NCBI RefSeq assembly: GCF_003435815.1 | Contig: NZ_QTUV01000008.1 | Span: forward strand, 1 to 64,000 | Direction: 5' to 3' | Origin: Dorea sp. AM10-31 | Lineage (GTDB): Bacteria > Bacillota > Clostridia > Lachnospirales > Lachnospiraceae | Length of the DNA: 64,000 bases | In this document: positions 54,563-64,000 of the stretch, piece after piece | Position numbering within the stretch: the stretch's first letter is position 1 | Layout: every line of letters begins with the position of its first letter | Notes under the pieces: model-generated | What the model saw: the letters and a program-made list of their open reading frames with translations, nothing else | Told to the model about the DNA's origin: nothing | Database searches by the model: none | Program-made: the position numbers and the translations under genes

Positions 54563-56023
54563 ATGAAATTAACCAGTTTATTGGAACGTTTGGAATATGA
54601 AGTCCGTCAGGGAAGTGATGAGATCGAAGTGACAGAACTTGTCAACGATTCGCGCAAAGTGACGGAAGGCAGTGTATTTGTATGTATTAGCGGAGCTGTA
54701 TCGGATGGACATACTTATGTAGAAGAAGTCGCCGGTAAAGGCGCAAAAGCAGTGATTGTAGAAAAGCCGGTAGAAGCACCGGAAGGAGTGACTGTTATCC
54801 ATGTAGATGATACCAGATATGCGCTGGCACTGATGTCAGCGGCTTATTTTGGATATCCGGCAGAAAAACTGCATGTGATCGGAATTACCGGTACAAAAGG
54901 AAAGACAACGACAACATATATGGTGAAGTCTATTCTTGAAGCAGCCGGACATAATGTCGGACTGATCGGAACGATTGAGGCAGTTATTGGAGACAAGACA
55001 ATTCCGGCGAATAATACAACACCGGAGTCCTTTACAATCCACAAATATTTTGCAGAGATGGTAGAGGCAGGTTGTGACAGTGTTGTAATGGAAGTTTCTT
55101 CACAGGGATTGATGCTTCACCGTACCGCAGGAATCCAGTTTGAGATTGGTATATTCACTAACCTTGGAGAAGACCACATCGGACCGAATGAGCACAAAGA
55201 TTTTGAAGATTACAAACGCTGCAAAGGTATTTTATTTACCCAGTGTAATCTTGGAATTGCAAATGTAGATGACAAGTGGTACAAGGATGTATTTAAAAAT
55301 GCAACATGCCGCGTGGAGACGTTCGGATTTTCAGAGGAAGCAGATTTAAGAGCAGTAGATGTGAAACACGTTTCAAGACCAGGATACCTTGGCATGCATT
55401 ATCATGTAACCGGACTTCTGGACATGGATGTGGAAGTAGACATTCCGGGAGAATTCAGCGTATACAATTCTCTTACGGCAATTGCAGTATGCAGACATTT
55501 CAGAGTACCGGAGGAAGATATTAAGAAGGCATTAAAGGCTGCAAAAGTCAAAGGACGTGTGGAAATGATCAAAGTTGCGGATGATTTTACACTGATGATC
55601 GACTATGCGCACAATGCAATGAGTCTGGAAAGTTTGTTAAATACGATGCGCGATTACAATCCGGGACGTCTTGTAACCGTATTTGGCTGCGGTGGAAACC
55701 GTTCCAAGACAAGACGCTACGAGATGGGAGAAGTTTCCGGTAAATTATCTGATTTCACAATCATTACATCGGATAATCCACGTTTTGAAGAGCCACAGGA
55801 TATTATCGATGACATTATTACAGGTATGAAGAAAACAGACGGCAAATATATAGCAATCTGTGACAGAAAAGAAGCAATCCGTTATGCAATCGAACATGGT
55901 CAGCCGGGAGATGTCATCATCATTGCCGGAAAGGGACATGAGACGTATCAGGAGATCAAAGGCGTAAAATATGATATGGATGATCGTGTGCTGATCCGTG
56001 AAGTATTAGAAGAACAAAAATAA
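54563..56023 (+). CDS. murE: UDP-N-acetylmuramoyl-dipeptide:diaminopimelate ligase
   Basis: A 486-residue Mur ligase that adds the third stem-peptide residue of peptidoglycan. ATP loop GITGTKGKTTTTYM near residue 112, carbamylated-Lys region YKRCKGILFTQ, and the DNPRFEEPQ motif whose DNPR form marks meso-diaminopimelate rather than lysine use. AGGAGG precedes the ATG at 54563. It is outside a dcw cluster here, followed by priA after 9 bases. Confidence 0.93.
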   Translation: MKLTSLLERLEYEVRQGSDEIEVTELVNDSRKVTEGSVFVCISGAVSDGHTYVEEVAGKGAKAVIVEKPVEAPEGVTVIHVDDTRYALALMSAAYFGYPAEKLHVIGITGTKGKTTTTYMVKSILEAAGHNVGLIGTIEAVIGDKTIPANNTTPESFTIHKYFAEMVEAGCDSVVMEVSSQGLMLHRTAGIQFEIGIFTNLGEDHIGPNEHKDFEDYKRCKGILFTQCNLGIANVDDKWYKDVFKNATCRVETFGFSEEADLRAVDVKHVSRPGYLGMHYHVTGLLDMDVEVDIPGEFSVYNSLTAIAVCRHFRVPEEDIKKALKAAKVKGRVEMIKVADDFTLMIDYAHNAMSLESLLNTMRDYNPGRLVTVFGCGGNRSKTRRYEMGEVSGKLSDFTIITSDNPRFEEPQDIIDDIITGMKKTDGKYIAICDRKEAIRYAIEHGQPGDVIIIAGKGHETYQEIKGVKYDMDDRVLIREVLEEQK

Positions 56024-56032
56024 AGGAGCAAG

Positions 56033-58261
56033 ATGTACGCTGATATTATCATAGACATCACGCATGAAAAATTAGATAAAGTATTTCAATATAGCATCCC
56101 TTCCCGGTTAGAAGGGATGCTTGAGGTTGGAACAGAAGTTGTTGTTCCGTTTGGAAGAGGCAACAAAGAAACACACGGCTATGTTATCGCATTTTCGGAA
56201 AAGACAGATTATGATCCGGCAAAGATCAAGGAGATTACAGGAAAAGCGGAAGAAAGTATGGCAATTGAGGGGAAACTGGTTGCATTGGCGGCATGGATGA
56301 AGGAGCATTACGGCGGAACTATGATCCAGGCGCTGAAGACTGTTCTTCCTGTAAAGAAGAAAGAGAAGATCCGACAGAAGCGCACGGTGCACCTGCTTTT
56401 AGATGAAGAAGCCGGAAAGCGCCAGCTGGATATTTATCTGCATAAGAACCAGAAAGCAAGAGCCAGACTGCTGGCAGGACTTCTGGATCAGCCGGTACAG
56501 GAATACGAACTGCTGACGAAGAAACTGAATGTGACAGGTACCGTGATCCGCACGCTGGAAGAACAGAAGATTCTTACTGTTGAATATGAAGATATGCTGC
56601 GTAATCCGGTCGATTATCAGAAAAAGACTGGAAAGCAGATCGTTTACACCGAAGAGCAGGAGAGAGCGATCCGTACTTTCGTGCAGGATTATCAGGCAGG
56701 AAAACGAAAGACATATCTCCTTTATGGAATTACCGGAAGTGGTAAGACAGAAGTCTATATGGAAATGATCGAACAGATCGTAAAAATGGGAAAACAGGCG
56801 ATTGTGCTGATTCCGGAGATTGCACTTACTTATCAGACGGTAATGCGATTTTATGGAAGATTTGGCGACAGGGTATCTATTCTCAATTCCAGATTGTCAC
56901 CGGGAGAACGTTTTGATCAGTTAGAGAGGATCAGACGTGGAAAAGTCGATGTGATGATCGGACCAAGGTCGGCACTGTTTACACCATTTTCTGATCTGGG
57001 ACTGATCGTGATTGATGAAGAACAGGAATCGGCTTACAAAAGTGAGCAGGTGCCAAGGTATCATGCCAGAGAGACAGCAGTTGCAAGAGCGACGATGGAA
57101 GGAGCGAGTGTCGTGCTCGGTTCAGCAACTCCTTCCGTGGATGCTTATTTTAAGGCGAAGCAGGGAGAATACACATTGCTGGAACTTACCAGAAGAGCGA
57201 AGGGACAGAATCTGGCAAGCGTATATACCGTGGATATGCGGGAAGAATTAAAAAAAGGAAACCGTTCCATTATCAGCGACCGTTTAAAAGAACTGATTGA
57301 AGACCGTTTACAGAAGCATCAGCAGATCATGTTGTTTTTGAACCGGCGCGGTTATGCGGGATTCGTTTCTTGCAGGTCCTGCGGATATGTAGTAAAATGT
57401 CCTCATTGCGATGTGTCGCTGTCGGCACACCGCGGAGGGAAATTGGTCTGTCATTACTGTGGCTATGAGACGAAGCAGATGAACCGGTGTCCCGAATGTG
57501 GTTCCGGTTATATCGGAGGCTTCAAAGCAGGCACACAGCAGATCGAGGAACTGATAAAAAGGATGTTTCCGCAGGCTGGCGTGCTTCGGATGGATCTGGA
57601 CACAACAAAATCAAAGGACGGACATGAGAAGATCCTGGCTGCATTTGCAAACCATGAAGCAGATATTCTGATCGGTACACAGATGATCGTCAAAGGACAT
57701 GATTTCCCGGAGGTGACGCTGGTAGGTGTGCTGGCAGCGGATCTGTCACTGTATTCAAATGACTATCAGTCGGCAGAACGTACGTTCCAGCTGTTGACGC
57801 AGGCAGCCGGCAGAGCAGGCAGGGGATCCGCCGGGGGCGAAGTTGTCATACAGACGTATAGCCCGGAGCATTACAGTATCCAGAGAGCGGCAGCTCAGGA
57901 TTATGATGGCTTTTATGAAGAAGAGATCAACTACAGGAGTCTGATGGGGTATCCACCGGTGCATCAGCTTCTTGCAGTCTGGATGAGTGGAAGTGAAGAA
58001 GAGCATCTGAAGAAAGCGGCAGGATATTTAAAAGAATTTACAGAGCGGCTCAACCGGCAGAAGAAACTGGCGATTATCGGACCGACTGCTCCGTTTATTG
58101 AAAAAGTAAATGACAGATACCGACAGCTTATCTATATTAAAAGTGAAGAATACAAATTCCTGATCGAAGCAAAAGATCTTATGGAACAGTATATAGAGAT
58201 GAATTCAGGCTTTCGAAGCCTTCGGATTCAATTTGATTTTAACCCAATGAGTACAATGTAA
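56033..58261 (+). CDS. priA: Primosomal replication-restart helicase PriA
   Basis: A 742-residue superfamily 2 helicase that reloads the replisome at stalled forks. It has the N-terminal fork-binding domain, Walker [12 protein letters not shown] near residue 235, the DEEQ form of the Walker B box ([14 protein letters not shown]), and eight zinc cysteines ([13 protein letters not shown], then [18 protein letters not shown]). AAAGGAG precedes the ATG. Downstream def follows after 16 bases. Confidence 0.96.
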   Translation: MYADIIIDITHEKLDKVFQYSIPSRLEGMLEVGTEVVVPFGRGNKETHGYVIAFSEKTDYDPAKIKEITGKAEESMAIEGKLVALAAWMKEHYGGTMIQALKTVLPVKKKEKIRQKRTVHLLLDEEAGKRQLDIYLHKNQKARARLLAGLLDQPVQEYELLTKKLNVTGTVIRTLEEQKILTVEYEDMLRNPVDYQKKTGKQIVYTEEQERAIRTFVQDYQAGKRKTYLLYGITGSGKTEVYMEMIEQIVKMGKQAIVLIPEIALTYQTVMRFYGRFGDRVSILNSRLSPGERFDQLERIRRGKVDVMIGPRSALFTPFSDLGLIVIDEEQESAYKSEQVPRYHARETAVARATMEGASVVLGSATPSVDAYFKAKQGEYTLLELTRRAKGQNLASVYTVDMREELKKGNRSIISDRLKELIEDRLQKHQQIMLFLNRRGYAGFVSCRSCGYVVKCPHCDVSLSAHRGGKLVCHYCGYETKQMNRCPECGSGYIGGFKAGTQQIEELIKRMFPQAGVLRMDLDTTKSKDGHEKILAAFANHEADILIGTQMIVKGHDFPEVTLVGVLAADLSLYSNDYQSAERTFQLLTQAAGRAGRGSAGGEVVIQTYSPEHYSIQRAAAQDYDGFYEEEINYRSLMGYPPVHQLLAVWMSGSEEEHLKKAAGYLKEFTERLNRQKKLAIIGPTAPFIEKVNDRYRQLIYIKSEEYKFLIEAKDLMEQYIEMNSGFRSLRIQFDFNPMSTM

Positions 58262-58277
58262 ACAGGAGAGAAGAGAG

Positions 58278-58754
58278 ATGGCAATTAGAAAAATCCGTGA
58301 GTTAGGCGATGAGGTCCTGACAAAACCATGTAAAGAAGTAACGAAGATGACACTTCGTACAAAGATTCTGATCAACGATATGTTAGATACGATGTATGAG
58401 GCGATGGGAGTTGGTCTTGCAGCACCGCAGGTCGGTATTTTAAAGAGAATCGTAACAATTGATATCGGTGAAGGACCGATCGTCCTTATTAATCCGGAGA
58501 TTCTGGAGACTTCCGGTGAGCAGACCGGAGAAGAAGGATGCTTAAGTGTTCCGGGAAAAGCAGGACTTGTGACAAGACCGAATTATGTCAAAGTAAAAGC
58601 ACTGAACGAAGACATGGAAGAGATCGTACTGGAAGGAGAAGAACTTCTTGCCAGAGCTTTCTGCCATGAGATCGATCATCTGGATGGTAAGATGTATGTT
58701 GACCTTGTGGAAGGCGGACTTCACGATGTGGAGCCATATGAGGAGGAAGTTTAA
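58278..58754 (+). CDS. def: Peptide deformylase
   Basis: A 158-residue metalloenzyme that removes the N-formyl group from new proteins. The three signature motifs are present: [18 protein letters not shown] (Cys metal ligand) and HEIDHLDG (HExxH-type). It is followed by fmt with overlapping stop and start (TAATG at 58752-58756), the standard pairing of the enzymes that remove and add the formyl group. Confidence 0.97.
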   Translation: MAIRKIRELGDEVLTKPCKEVTKMTLRTKILINDMLDTMYEAMGVGLAAPQVGILKRIVTIDIGEGPIVLINPEILETSGEQTGEEGCLSVPGKAGLVTRPNYVKVKALNEDMEEIVLEGEELLARAFCHEIDHLDGKMYVDLVEGGLHDVEPYEEEV

Positions 58755-59686
58755 TGAAAGTCATTTTTATGGGGACTCCGGATTTTTCCGTAGGAACATT
58801 AGAGGCACTCATTGAAGCGGGACACGAAGTGGCACTTGTCGTAACGCAGCCGGATAAACCAAAGGGACGCGGCGGCAAGATGCAGTATACACCGGTGAAA
58901 GAAGTGGCAGTTGCCCACAATATTCCGGTCTATCAGCCGAAGAGAATCCGCGAGCCGGAATGTATAGAAGAATTAAGAAAATACAATGCAGATATTATGG
59001 TGGTTATTGCATTTGGTCAGATTTTACCAAAAGAGATACTGGAAATGACACCGTACGGATGCGTGAATGTGCACGCTTCGCTGCTTCCGAGTTATCGCGG
59101 TGCTGCACCAATCCAGTGGGCAGTGATCAATGGAGAGAAAGTATCCGGTGTAACGACCATGCAGATGAATGAAGGGCTGGATACCGGAGATATGTTATTG
59201 AAAGTAGAGATTCCGCTGGATGAGAAAGAGACGGGCGGAAGCCTGCATGATAAACTGGCAGAAGCCGGAGCACGGTTATGCGTAGAGACATTAGATGCAT
59301 TAAAAGCCGGAACGGTAACGCCTGAAAAACAGGGTGATAGCCCGACCGCTTATGCGAAAATGCTCGATAAGCACATGGGGAAGATTGACTGGAAGATGTC
59401 TGCAAAAGAAATTGAGAGACTGATCCGTGGACTGAATCCATGGCCGAGTGCGTATACGAGATGGAATGAGAATGATAAAGGAATGAAGATCTGGGAAGCA
59501 GAAGTAGCAGAAGGGCAGACAGGTAAGGCTGCCGGTACAGTAGTAGAAGTCGCAAAAGACGGATTCTTTGTACAGACAGGAGACGGACTTCTGAAAATCA
59601 CTGCACTGCAGATCCCGGGGAAAAAGAGAATGGATGCGGCAGCATTTCTGAGGGGATATCAGATGGAAACAGGAACGGTTCTTTAA
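58754..59686 (+). CDS. fmt: Methionyl-tRNA formyltransferase
   Basis: A 310-residue enzyme that formylates initiator Met-tRNA with 10-formyltetrahydrofolate. The catalytic region NVHASLLPSYRGAAPIQWAV has the SLLP signature, and a C-terminal tRNA-binding domain follows (GLNPWPSAYTR). Its ATG shares a base with the def stop, so synthesis is coupled. AGGAGG lies about 6 bases before the ATG. Confidence 0.96.
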   Translation: MKVIFMGTPDFSVGTLEALIEAGHEVALVVTQPDKPKGRGGKMQYTPVKEVAVAHNIPVYQPKRIREPECIEELRKYNADIMVVIAFGQILPKEILEMTPYGCVNVHASLLPSYRGAAPIQWAVINGEKVSGVTTMQMNEGLDTGDMLLKVEIPLDEKETGGSLHDKLAEAGARLCVETLDALKAGTVTPEKQGDSPTAYAKMLDKHMGKIDWKMSAKEIERLIRGLNPWPSAYTRWNENDKGMKIWEAEVAEGQTGKAAGTVVEVAKDGFFVQTGDGLLKITALQIPGKKRMDAAAFLRGYQMETGTVL

Positions 59687-59704
59687 TTTTAAGGAGGAAT
59701 TACT

Positions 59705-60406
59705 ATGTATTATCCAATGTTTTATGATCCAACATATATCCTTGTAATGATCGGAGTTGTTATTTGTCTTCTTGCTTCGGCAAAGATGAATTCGACTTTT
59801 TCAAAATATTCCCGCGTGCGTAGTCACTCGGGAATGACAGGAAAAGAAGCGGCAGAAGCGCTTCTTCACAGAGAAGGTATTTATGATGTAAGAGTGGAAT
59901 ATGTCGCAGGTAATCTGACGGATCATTATGATCCGAGATCAAAAGTACTTCGTTTATCCGATGCAACTTACCAGCAGACATCGGTTGCAGCAATCGGAGT
60001 TGCAGCTCATGAATGTGGTCATGCGATCCAGCATGCAAGAGGATATGCACCGCTGTCTATCCGTAGTGCGCTTGTACCGGTTGCTAATTTTGGAAGTTCG
60101 ATCGCCTGGCCGCTTATCATCATCGGACTGATCATGAACAGCCAGACATCCCAGCTGTTTCTGAATCTTGGTGTGATTGCATTTTCAATGGCAGTATTGT
60201 TTCAGATTGTAACACTGCCGGTAGAGTTTAATGCGTCAAGAAGAGCACTTAAGATTCTTGGCAATACCGGAATGTTATATCCGGATGAAGTAAGAGAAAC
60301 AAGAAAAGTATTGACGGCAGCAGCCCTGACTTATGTCGCAGGAGCAGCTTCCGCAATTTTACAGTTATTAAGACTGATCATGATCTCCAATTCTAGAAGA
60401 GACTGA
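59705..60406 (+). CDS. YugP-type membrane zinc metallopeptidase
   Basis: A 233-residue membrane protein of the Zn_peptidase_2 family. The HExxH zinc site is in AAHECGHAIQHARGY near residue 103, between an N-terminal helix and two or three C-terminal helices; LPVEFNASRRALKIL carries the further conserved Glu and Asn. It sits between fmt and rsmB as in many clostridia. Substrate unknown. AAGGAGG precedes the ATG. Confidence 0.9.
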   Translation: MYYPMFYDPTYILVMIGVVICLLASAKMNSTFSKYSRVRSHSGMTGKEAAEALLHREGIYDVRVEYVAGNLTDHYDPRSKVLRLSDATYQQTSVAAIGVAAHECGHAIQHARGYAPLSIRSALVPVANFGSSIAWPLIIIGLIMNSQTSQLFLNLGVIAFSMAVLFQIVTLPVEFNASRRALKILGNTGMLYPDEVRETRKVLTAAALTYVAGAASAILQLLRLIMISNSRRD

Positions 60407-60439
60407 TCGGTATAGGACAAGATATGTAGGAGGACAGGT

Positions 60440-61750
60440 ATGGCATCATCAGTAAGCAGCCGTGAACTCATACTTGAGACACTGCTTATGATCACAAGAG
60501 ACGGGCAGTACAGTCACATTGCCTTAAAAAATGTACTGGATCAGTACCAGTATCTGGATAAAAAAGAAAGGGCTTTTATTACAAGAGTCGTCAACGGAAC
60601 ACTGGAGCATATGGTTGAGATTGATGCAATACTGAACCGGTTTTCCAAAGTAAAAGTAAATAAAATGAAACCGGTGATCCGTACGATCCTACGAAGTAGT
60701 GTTTACCAGATGCGATATATGGATAGTGTACCGGATCGTGCAGTATGCAATGAAGCAGTGAAAGTTGCAGCGAAAAGAGGATTTGTGAATCTGAAAGGTT
60801 TCGTCAATGGCGTCTTAAGGACGATAAGCCGGAACAGGGAAGACATACAGCTACCGGATAAGACAGATATGGTAGCTTATCTGTCGATTGTATATTCGCT
60901 GCCGGAGTGGCTTGTAAAACAGTGGCTTGCAGTATACGATGCAGATACAGTAGAGACGATGGGAAAGGCATTTCTGGAAAATAAAAAGACAACTATCCGC
61001 AAGAGCCCGAAAGCTGGTGACACAACAGAGTTTGTGAAGCGTCTGGAGACAGAAGGCGTTATCGTAGAACCGGAAACACAGATGAAGGATGTGTTTTATA
61101 TTTCCGGATATGATTACCTGGAGAAATTACAGACTTTCCGGAATGGCGAATTCTATGTGCAGGATATAAGCTCCATGCAGGTAGCAGAATGGGCAGATCC
61201 AAAAGCCGGAGACGTGATCATCGACGTGTGTGCCGCGCCCGGTGGCAAATCCATTCATCTTGCAGAAAAACTGGATGGAACGGGCATGGTGGAAGCAAGA
61301 GATCTGACGGAATACAAAGTAGAACTGTTGCAGGAAAATATAGAGCGGAGCGGTCTTACGAACATTTGCGCCAGAGTGCAGGATGCGACGGTAAAGGATC
61401 CGGAATCCGTGGGAAATGCGGATATTGTAATTGCGGATCTTCCTTGCTCCGGACTTGGTATTCTTGGCCGTAAACCGGATCTTCGTTATAAGATGACACC
61501 AATGATGCAGGAAGAGCTGGTTAAATTACAAAGAGAGATTTTAAAAGTAGTATGTGAATATGTGAAACCGGGTGGAAAGCTTCTTTACAGTACGTGTACC
61601 ATTCATAAAGCTGAAAATGAAGATAATACAGCCTGGTTTCAAAAAGAACATCCGGAATTTCATTTGCAAAAAGAGAAGCAGATACTTCCGGGAATTGACA
61701 TTGGAGACGGCTTTTATATAGCTATGTTCCAGAGGGAGAACCATGAGTAA
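60440..61750 (+). CDS. rsmB: 16S rRNA m5C967 methyltransferase
   Basis: A 436-residue enzyme with an N-terminal NusB-like RNA-binding domain (residues 1-140) and a SAM-dependent m5C methyltransferase domain: VCAAPGGKSIHLAEKL for SAM, ADLPCSGLGILGRKPD and the second catalytic Cys in YSTCTIHKAENED. GTAGGAGG precedes the ATG. Its last 8 bases overlap rlmN, so the two rRNA methylases are coupled. Confidence 0.95.
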   Translation: MASSVSSRELILETLLMITRDGQYSHIALKNVLDQYQYLDKKERAFITRVVNGTLEHMVEIDAILNRFSKVKVNKMKPVIRTILRSSVYQMRYMDSVPDRAVCNEAVKVAAKRGFVNLKGFVNGVLRTISRNREDIQLPDKTDMVAYLSIVYSLPEWLVKQWLAVYDADTVETMGKAFLENKKTTIRKSPKAGDTTEFVKRLETEGVIVEPETQMKDVFYISGYDYLEKLQTFRNGEFYVQDISSMQVAEWADPKAGDVIIDVCAAPGGKSIHLAEKLDGTGMVEARDLTEYKVELLQENIERSGLTNICARVQDATVKDPESVGNADIVIADLPCSGLGILGRKPDLRYKMTPMMQEELVKLQREILKVVCEYVKPGGKLLYSTCTIHKAENEDNTAWFQKEHPEFHLQKEKQILPGIDIGDGFYIAMFQRENHE

Positions 61751-62789
61751 AAAAGATATAGCATCTTATAATTATGAAGAATTAACAGAGGAAATGAACC
61801 GGATCGGTACAAAGTCTTTCCGCGGGAAACAGATTTATTCCTGGCTGCACGAAAAACTGGTGGATTCTTTTGAAGAGATGACCAATCTTCCAAAGAATCT
61901 CAGAGAAAAGTTGGATGAAGAATATGAGATCCGTCAGGTTTCGGTTGTAAAAAGACAAATTTCCAAAATGGATCCGACAGAGAAATTTCTGTTTGAACTG
62001 GATGACGGAAATATGATCGAAAGTGTTCTGATGAAATACAACTATGGCAATTCAGTCTGTATTTCATCGCAGGCAGGCTGCCGTATGGGCTGTCGTTTCT
62101 GTGCATCGACAATAGATGGACTGGAACGGAATCTTACAGCATCAGAGATGTTACGACAGATTTATGCGATACAGAAGATCACCGGGGAGCGGGTATCGAA
62201 TATCGTAGTCATGGGAAGTGGCGAACCGTTAGATAACTATGATAATTTTGTACGGTTTGTACATATGATCAGTGATGAACACGGGCTTCATATCAGTCAG
62301 AGAAATATTACGGCATCAACCTGCGGAATCATCCCGAATATGTTGCGGCTTGCCGAAGAAGGACTGCAGATCACACTTGCACTTTCTCTGCATGGTTCTA
62401 ATCAGGAGAAGCGTAAGAAACTGATGCCGGTTGCGAATAAATATGAACTGACGGACGTGCTGAAAGCCTGTGACGTTTATTTTGAAAAAACAGGACGAAG
62501 AGTTACATTTGAATACAGTCTTGTAAAGGATGTCAACGATCAGGACGAGGATGTGAAGGAGCTGGCAGCGATGTTAAAAAACCGGAACTGTCATCTGAAT
62601 TTGATTCCGGTTAATCCAATCCGGGAACGTGATTTTAAGAAACCGGATGGCAAAAATGCCCGTGATTTCAAAAATAAACTTGAAAAAAACGGAATAAATG
62701 TTACTATTAGAAGAGAAAGAGGCTCAGATATTGACGGAGCCTGCGGACAGTTAAGACGACGTTATAAAACCGCGAAAAAGGAGAACTAG
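61743..62789 (+). CDS. rlmN: 23S rRNA A2503 / tRNA A37 C2-methyltransferase
   Basis: A 348-residue radical-SAM methylase. The CxxxCxxC iron-sulfur motif is in CRMGCRFCAS near residue 116; MGSGEPLDNYDNF and the methyl-carrying Cys in GACGQLRRRY near the C-terminus are conserved. It overlaps rsmB and its TAG stop abuts the next ATG. Confidence 0.96.
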   Translation: MSKKDIASYNYEELTEEMNRIGTKSFRGKQIYSWLHEKLVDSFEEMTNLPKNLREKLDEEYEIRQVSVVKRQISKMDPTEKFLFELDDGNMIESVLMKYNYGNSVCISSQAGCRMGCRFCASTIDGLERNLTASEMLRQIYAIQKITGERVSNIVVMGSGEPLDNYDNFVRFVHMISDEHGLHISQRNITASTCGIIPNMLRLAEEGLQITLALSLHGSNQEKRKKLMPVANKYELTDVLKACDVYFEKTGRRVTFEYSLVKDVNDQDEDVKELAAMLKNRNCHLNLIPVNPIRERDFKKPDGKNARDFKNKLEKNGINVTIRRERGSDIDGACGQLRRRYKTAKKEN

Positions 62790-63533
62790 ATGAAAATATA
62801 TGCAATGACCGATGTGGGTAGAAAAAGAGAAGTCAATCAGGACTTTGTATATGTAACAGATAAACCGGTGGGACCGTTCCCGAATCTTCTGGTAGTCGCA
62901 GATGGAATGGGAGGCCATAAAGCCGGTGATTTTGCGTCTAAATATACAGTAAAAGTACTCCATGAAGAACTGGAGAAGACAGTGCTTAAGAAGCCGGAAG
63001 AGATCCTTAAGGAGATAGTAATAACTGCCAATCATGAGCTTATTAAAGCAGCGCAGTCGGATGTGAAATTGGAAGGAATGGGTACAACACTGGTTGTTGC
63101 TACTGTTATCGGTAATACATTATATTTTTCAAATGTAGGAGACAGTCGTCTTTATCTGATCAATGATAAGATCAAACAGATTTCCAAAGACCACTCTCTT
63201 GTAGAAGAGATGGTAAGACTTGGAGGAATCAAAGCAGAAGAAGCCAAGAATCACCCGGATAAGAATATTATCACAAGGGCGATCGGTGTGAAAGAAGATG
63301 TAGAAGCAGATATTTATGAATATCGTCTGAGAAAGGGAGACATCATTCTGATGTGTACAGACGGACTCAGCAACATGGTAGAAGATGAGGACATGTTTGA
63401 CATCGTTAAGGGAGCCAGAGATATTGTTGAGGCAGTTCATATGCTGATAGAGAAAGCGAACAGTAATGGCGGGAGAGATAATATAGGGGTGGTTATGGCA
63501 GAGCCACTTGCAGATGAGGTGAGCGTATGGTAA
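62790..63533 (+). CDS. prpC: PP2C-family protein phosphatase
   Basis: A 247-residue Ser/Thr phosphatase. Metal-binding acids lie in REVNQDFVYV, VADGMGGHKAGD, CTDGLSNMV and GGRDNIGVV. It reverses phosphorylation by the kinase encoded next, a pairing standard in Firmicutes for wall and growth control. The ATG directly follows the rlmN stop behind AAAGGAG. Its end overlaps the kinase start by seven bases. Confidence 0.95.
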   Translation: MKIYAMTDVGRKREVNQDFVYVTDKPVGPFPNLLVVADGMGGHKAGDFASKYTVKVLHEELEKTVLKKPEEILKEIVITANHELIKAAQSDVKLEGMGTTLVVATVIGNTLYFSNVGDSRLYLINDKIKQISKDHSLVEEMVRLGGIKAEEAKNHPDKNIITRAIGVKEDVEADIYEYRLRKGDIILMCTDGLSNMVEDEDMFDIVKGARDIVEAVHMLIEKANSNGGRDNIGVVMAEPLADEVSVW

Positions 63534-64000
63534 AAGACGGAATATTTCTGGGTAACCGTTATGAGGTGCTGAGCAAGATTGGCGCCGGTGGAATGGCGGA
63601 TGTATATAAGGGAAAAGATACGATGCTGAATCGCTATGTTGCGATCAAAGTATTGAAGAAAGAATATCGGGAAGATGAGAATTTCGTCCGTAAATTCCGG
63701 ACAGAAGCGCAGTCCGCAGCGGGACTTCTGAACCCGAACGTTGTAAATGTCTATGATGTAGGCGAGGACCGGGGACTGTATTATATGGTTATGGAACTGG
63801 TCGAAGGAATCACGCTGAAAGAGTATATTGAAAGAAAGGGCAGATTATCTCACAAAGAGATTATCAGCATCGCAATACAGATGTGCACCGGTATCGGTGC
63901 AGCACATGCGGCAAATATCATTCACCGCGATATCAAACCGCAGAATGTAATTATTTCCAGAGACGGCAAAGTTAAAGTAACAGATTTCGGAATTGCAAAA
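63527..64000 (+). CDS. prkC: PASTA-type Ser/Thr kinase, 5' part (cut by window end)
   Basis: The first 158 codons of a eukaryotic-like kinase. The glycine loop is IGAGGMADVY, the ATP Lys is in VAIKVLKKEY, the catalytic loop is HRDIKPQN and the window ends just after the DFG motif (TDFGIAK). Transmembrane and PASTA wall-sensing domains are expected beyond 64000 but not seen. It overlaps prpC by seven bases. Confidence 0.93.
   Translation, partial: MVKDGIFLGNRYEVLSKIGAGGMADVYKGKDTMLNRYVAIKVLKKEYREDENFVRKFRTEAQSAAGLLNPNVVNVYDVGEDRGLYYMVMELVEGITLKEYIERKGRLSHKEIISIAIQMCTGIGAAHAANIIHRDIKPQNVIISRDGKVKVTDFGIAK

Noticed and set aside
1..64000. tRNA or rRNA genes
   Set aside because: I saw no cloverleaf with a CCA-end or TTCGA arm and no rRNA-like stretch; short tRNAs cannot be fully excluded by eye.

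Overview
The window is about 64 kb of chromosome from a low-to-moderate GC Firmicute, most likely a gut Lachnospiraceae of the Dorea / Mediterraneibacter / Coprococcus comes kind. The clues are strong AGGAGG ribosome sites, TTGACA/TATAAT promoters, a T-box leader, CIRCE control of clpB, a meso-DAP-type MurE, a YugP-type zinc peptidase, and a def-fmt-yugP-rsmB-rlmN-prpC-prkC cluster. The genus is inferred from gene style only. No rRNA, tRNA, CRISPR array or complete insertion sequence was seen.

Layout. 0-7 kb: a MarR-controlled heterodimeric ABC exporter whose promoter runs into a 24-bp-arm palindrome, then a class I amidotransferase and a D-2-hydroxyacid dehydrogenase on the lower strand. 7-10 kb: a C39-like protein, ThrH, and a BASS-family sodium symporter behind a T-box. 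10.3-15.7 kb: a nickel operon (NikMN, EcfT, EcfA, LarE, LarB, LarC) whose first gene carries an in-frame TAA stop; no larA follows. 15.7-19 kb: an aldo/keto reductase remnant, a second RsmH-like methyltransferase, an HD hydrolase and a MATE exporter.

19-32.5 kb is a glycogen and maltodextrin block. It holds glgP-malQ divergent from an AraC regulator, a TraX-like membrane protein, and a malEFG-lacI-malQ operon read leftward from a promoter with a LacI-type palindrome. An MsmK/UgpC-type ATPase reads rightward behind a structured leader and probably powers the MalEFG permease.

32.5-45 kb is the accessory region. It has a cytoplasmic ParB-like/Bmp fusion with a phosphoesterase, then a decayed mobile-element scar (TnpV, ORF6N protein, replication-initiator-like HTH, a MobC-like start fused out of frame to another gene's tail). 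A DEDD exonuclease follows, then an ABC importer with a DUF3798 lipoprotein in place of the usual Bmp nucleoside-binding protein, then a chimera of broken LytTR regulator and BspA-repeat fragments.

45-64 kb is mostly core: clpB, dinB, a cell-wall amidase, a zinc-ribbon/VWA membrane protein, YitT, pepT, murE, priA, def, fmt, a YugP peptidase, rsmB, rlmN, prpC and the first 158 codons of a PASTA-type kinase cut by the window end.

The best candidates for something undescribed are the DUF3798 importer, the cytoplasmic ParB-like/Bmp protein, the ORF6N palindrome copied inside its own gene, and the structured leaders before traX and msmK. All functions are read from sequence motifs and remembered family features, not from searches.
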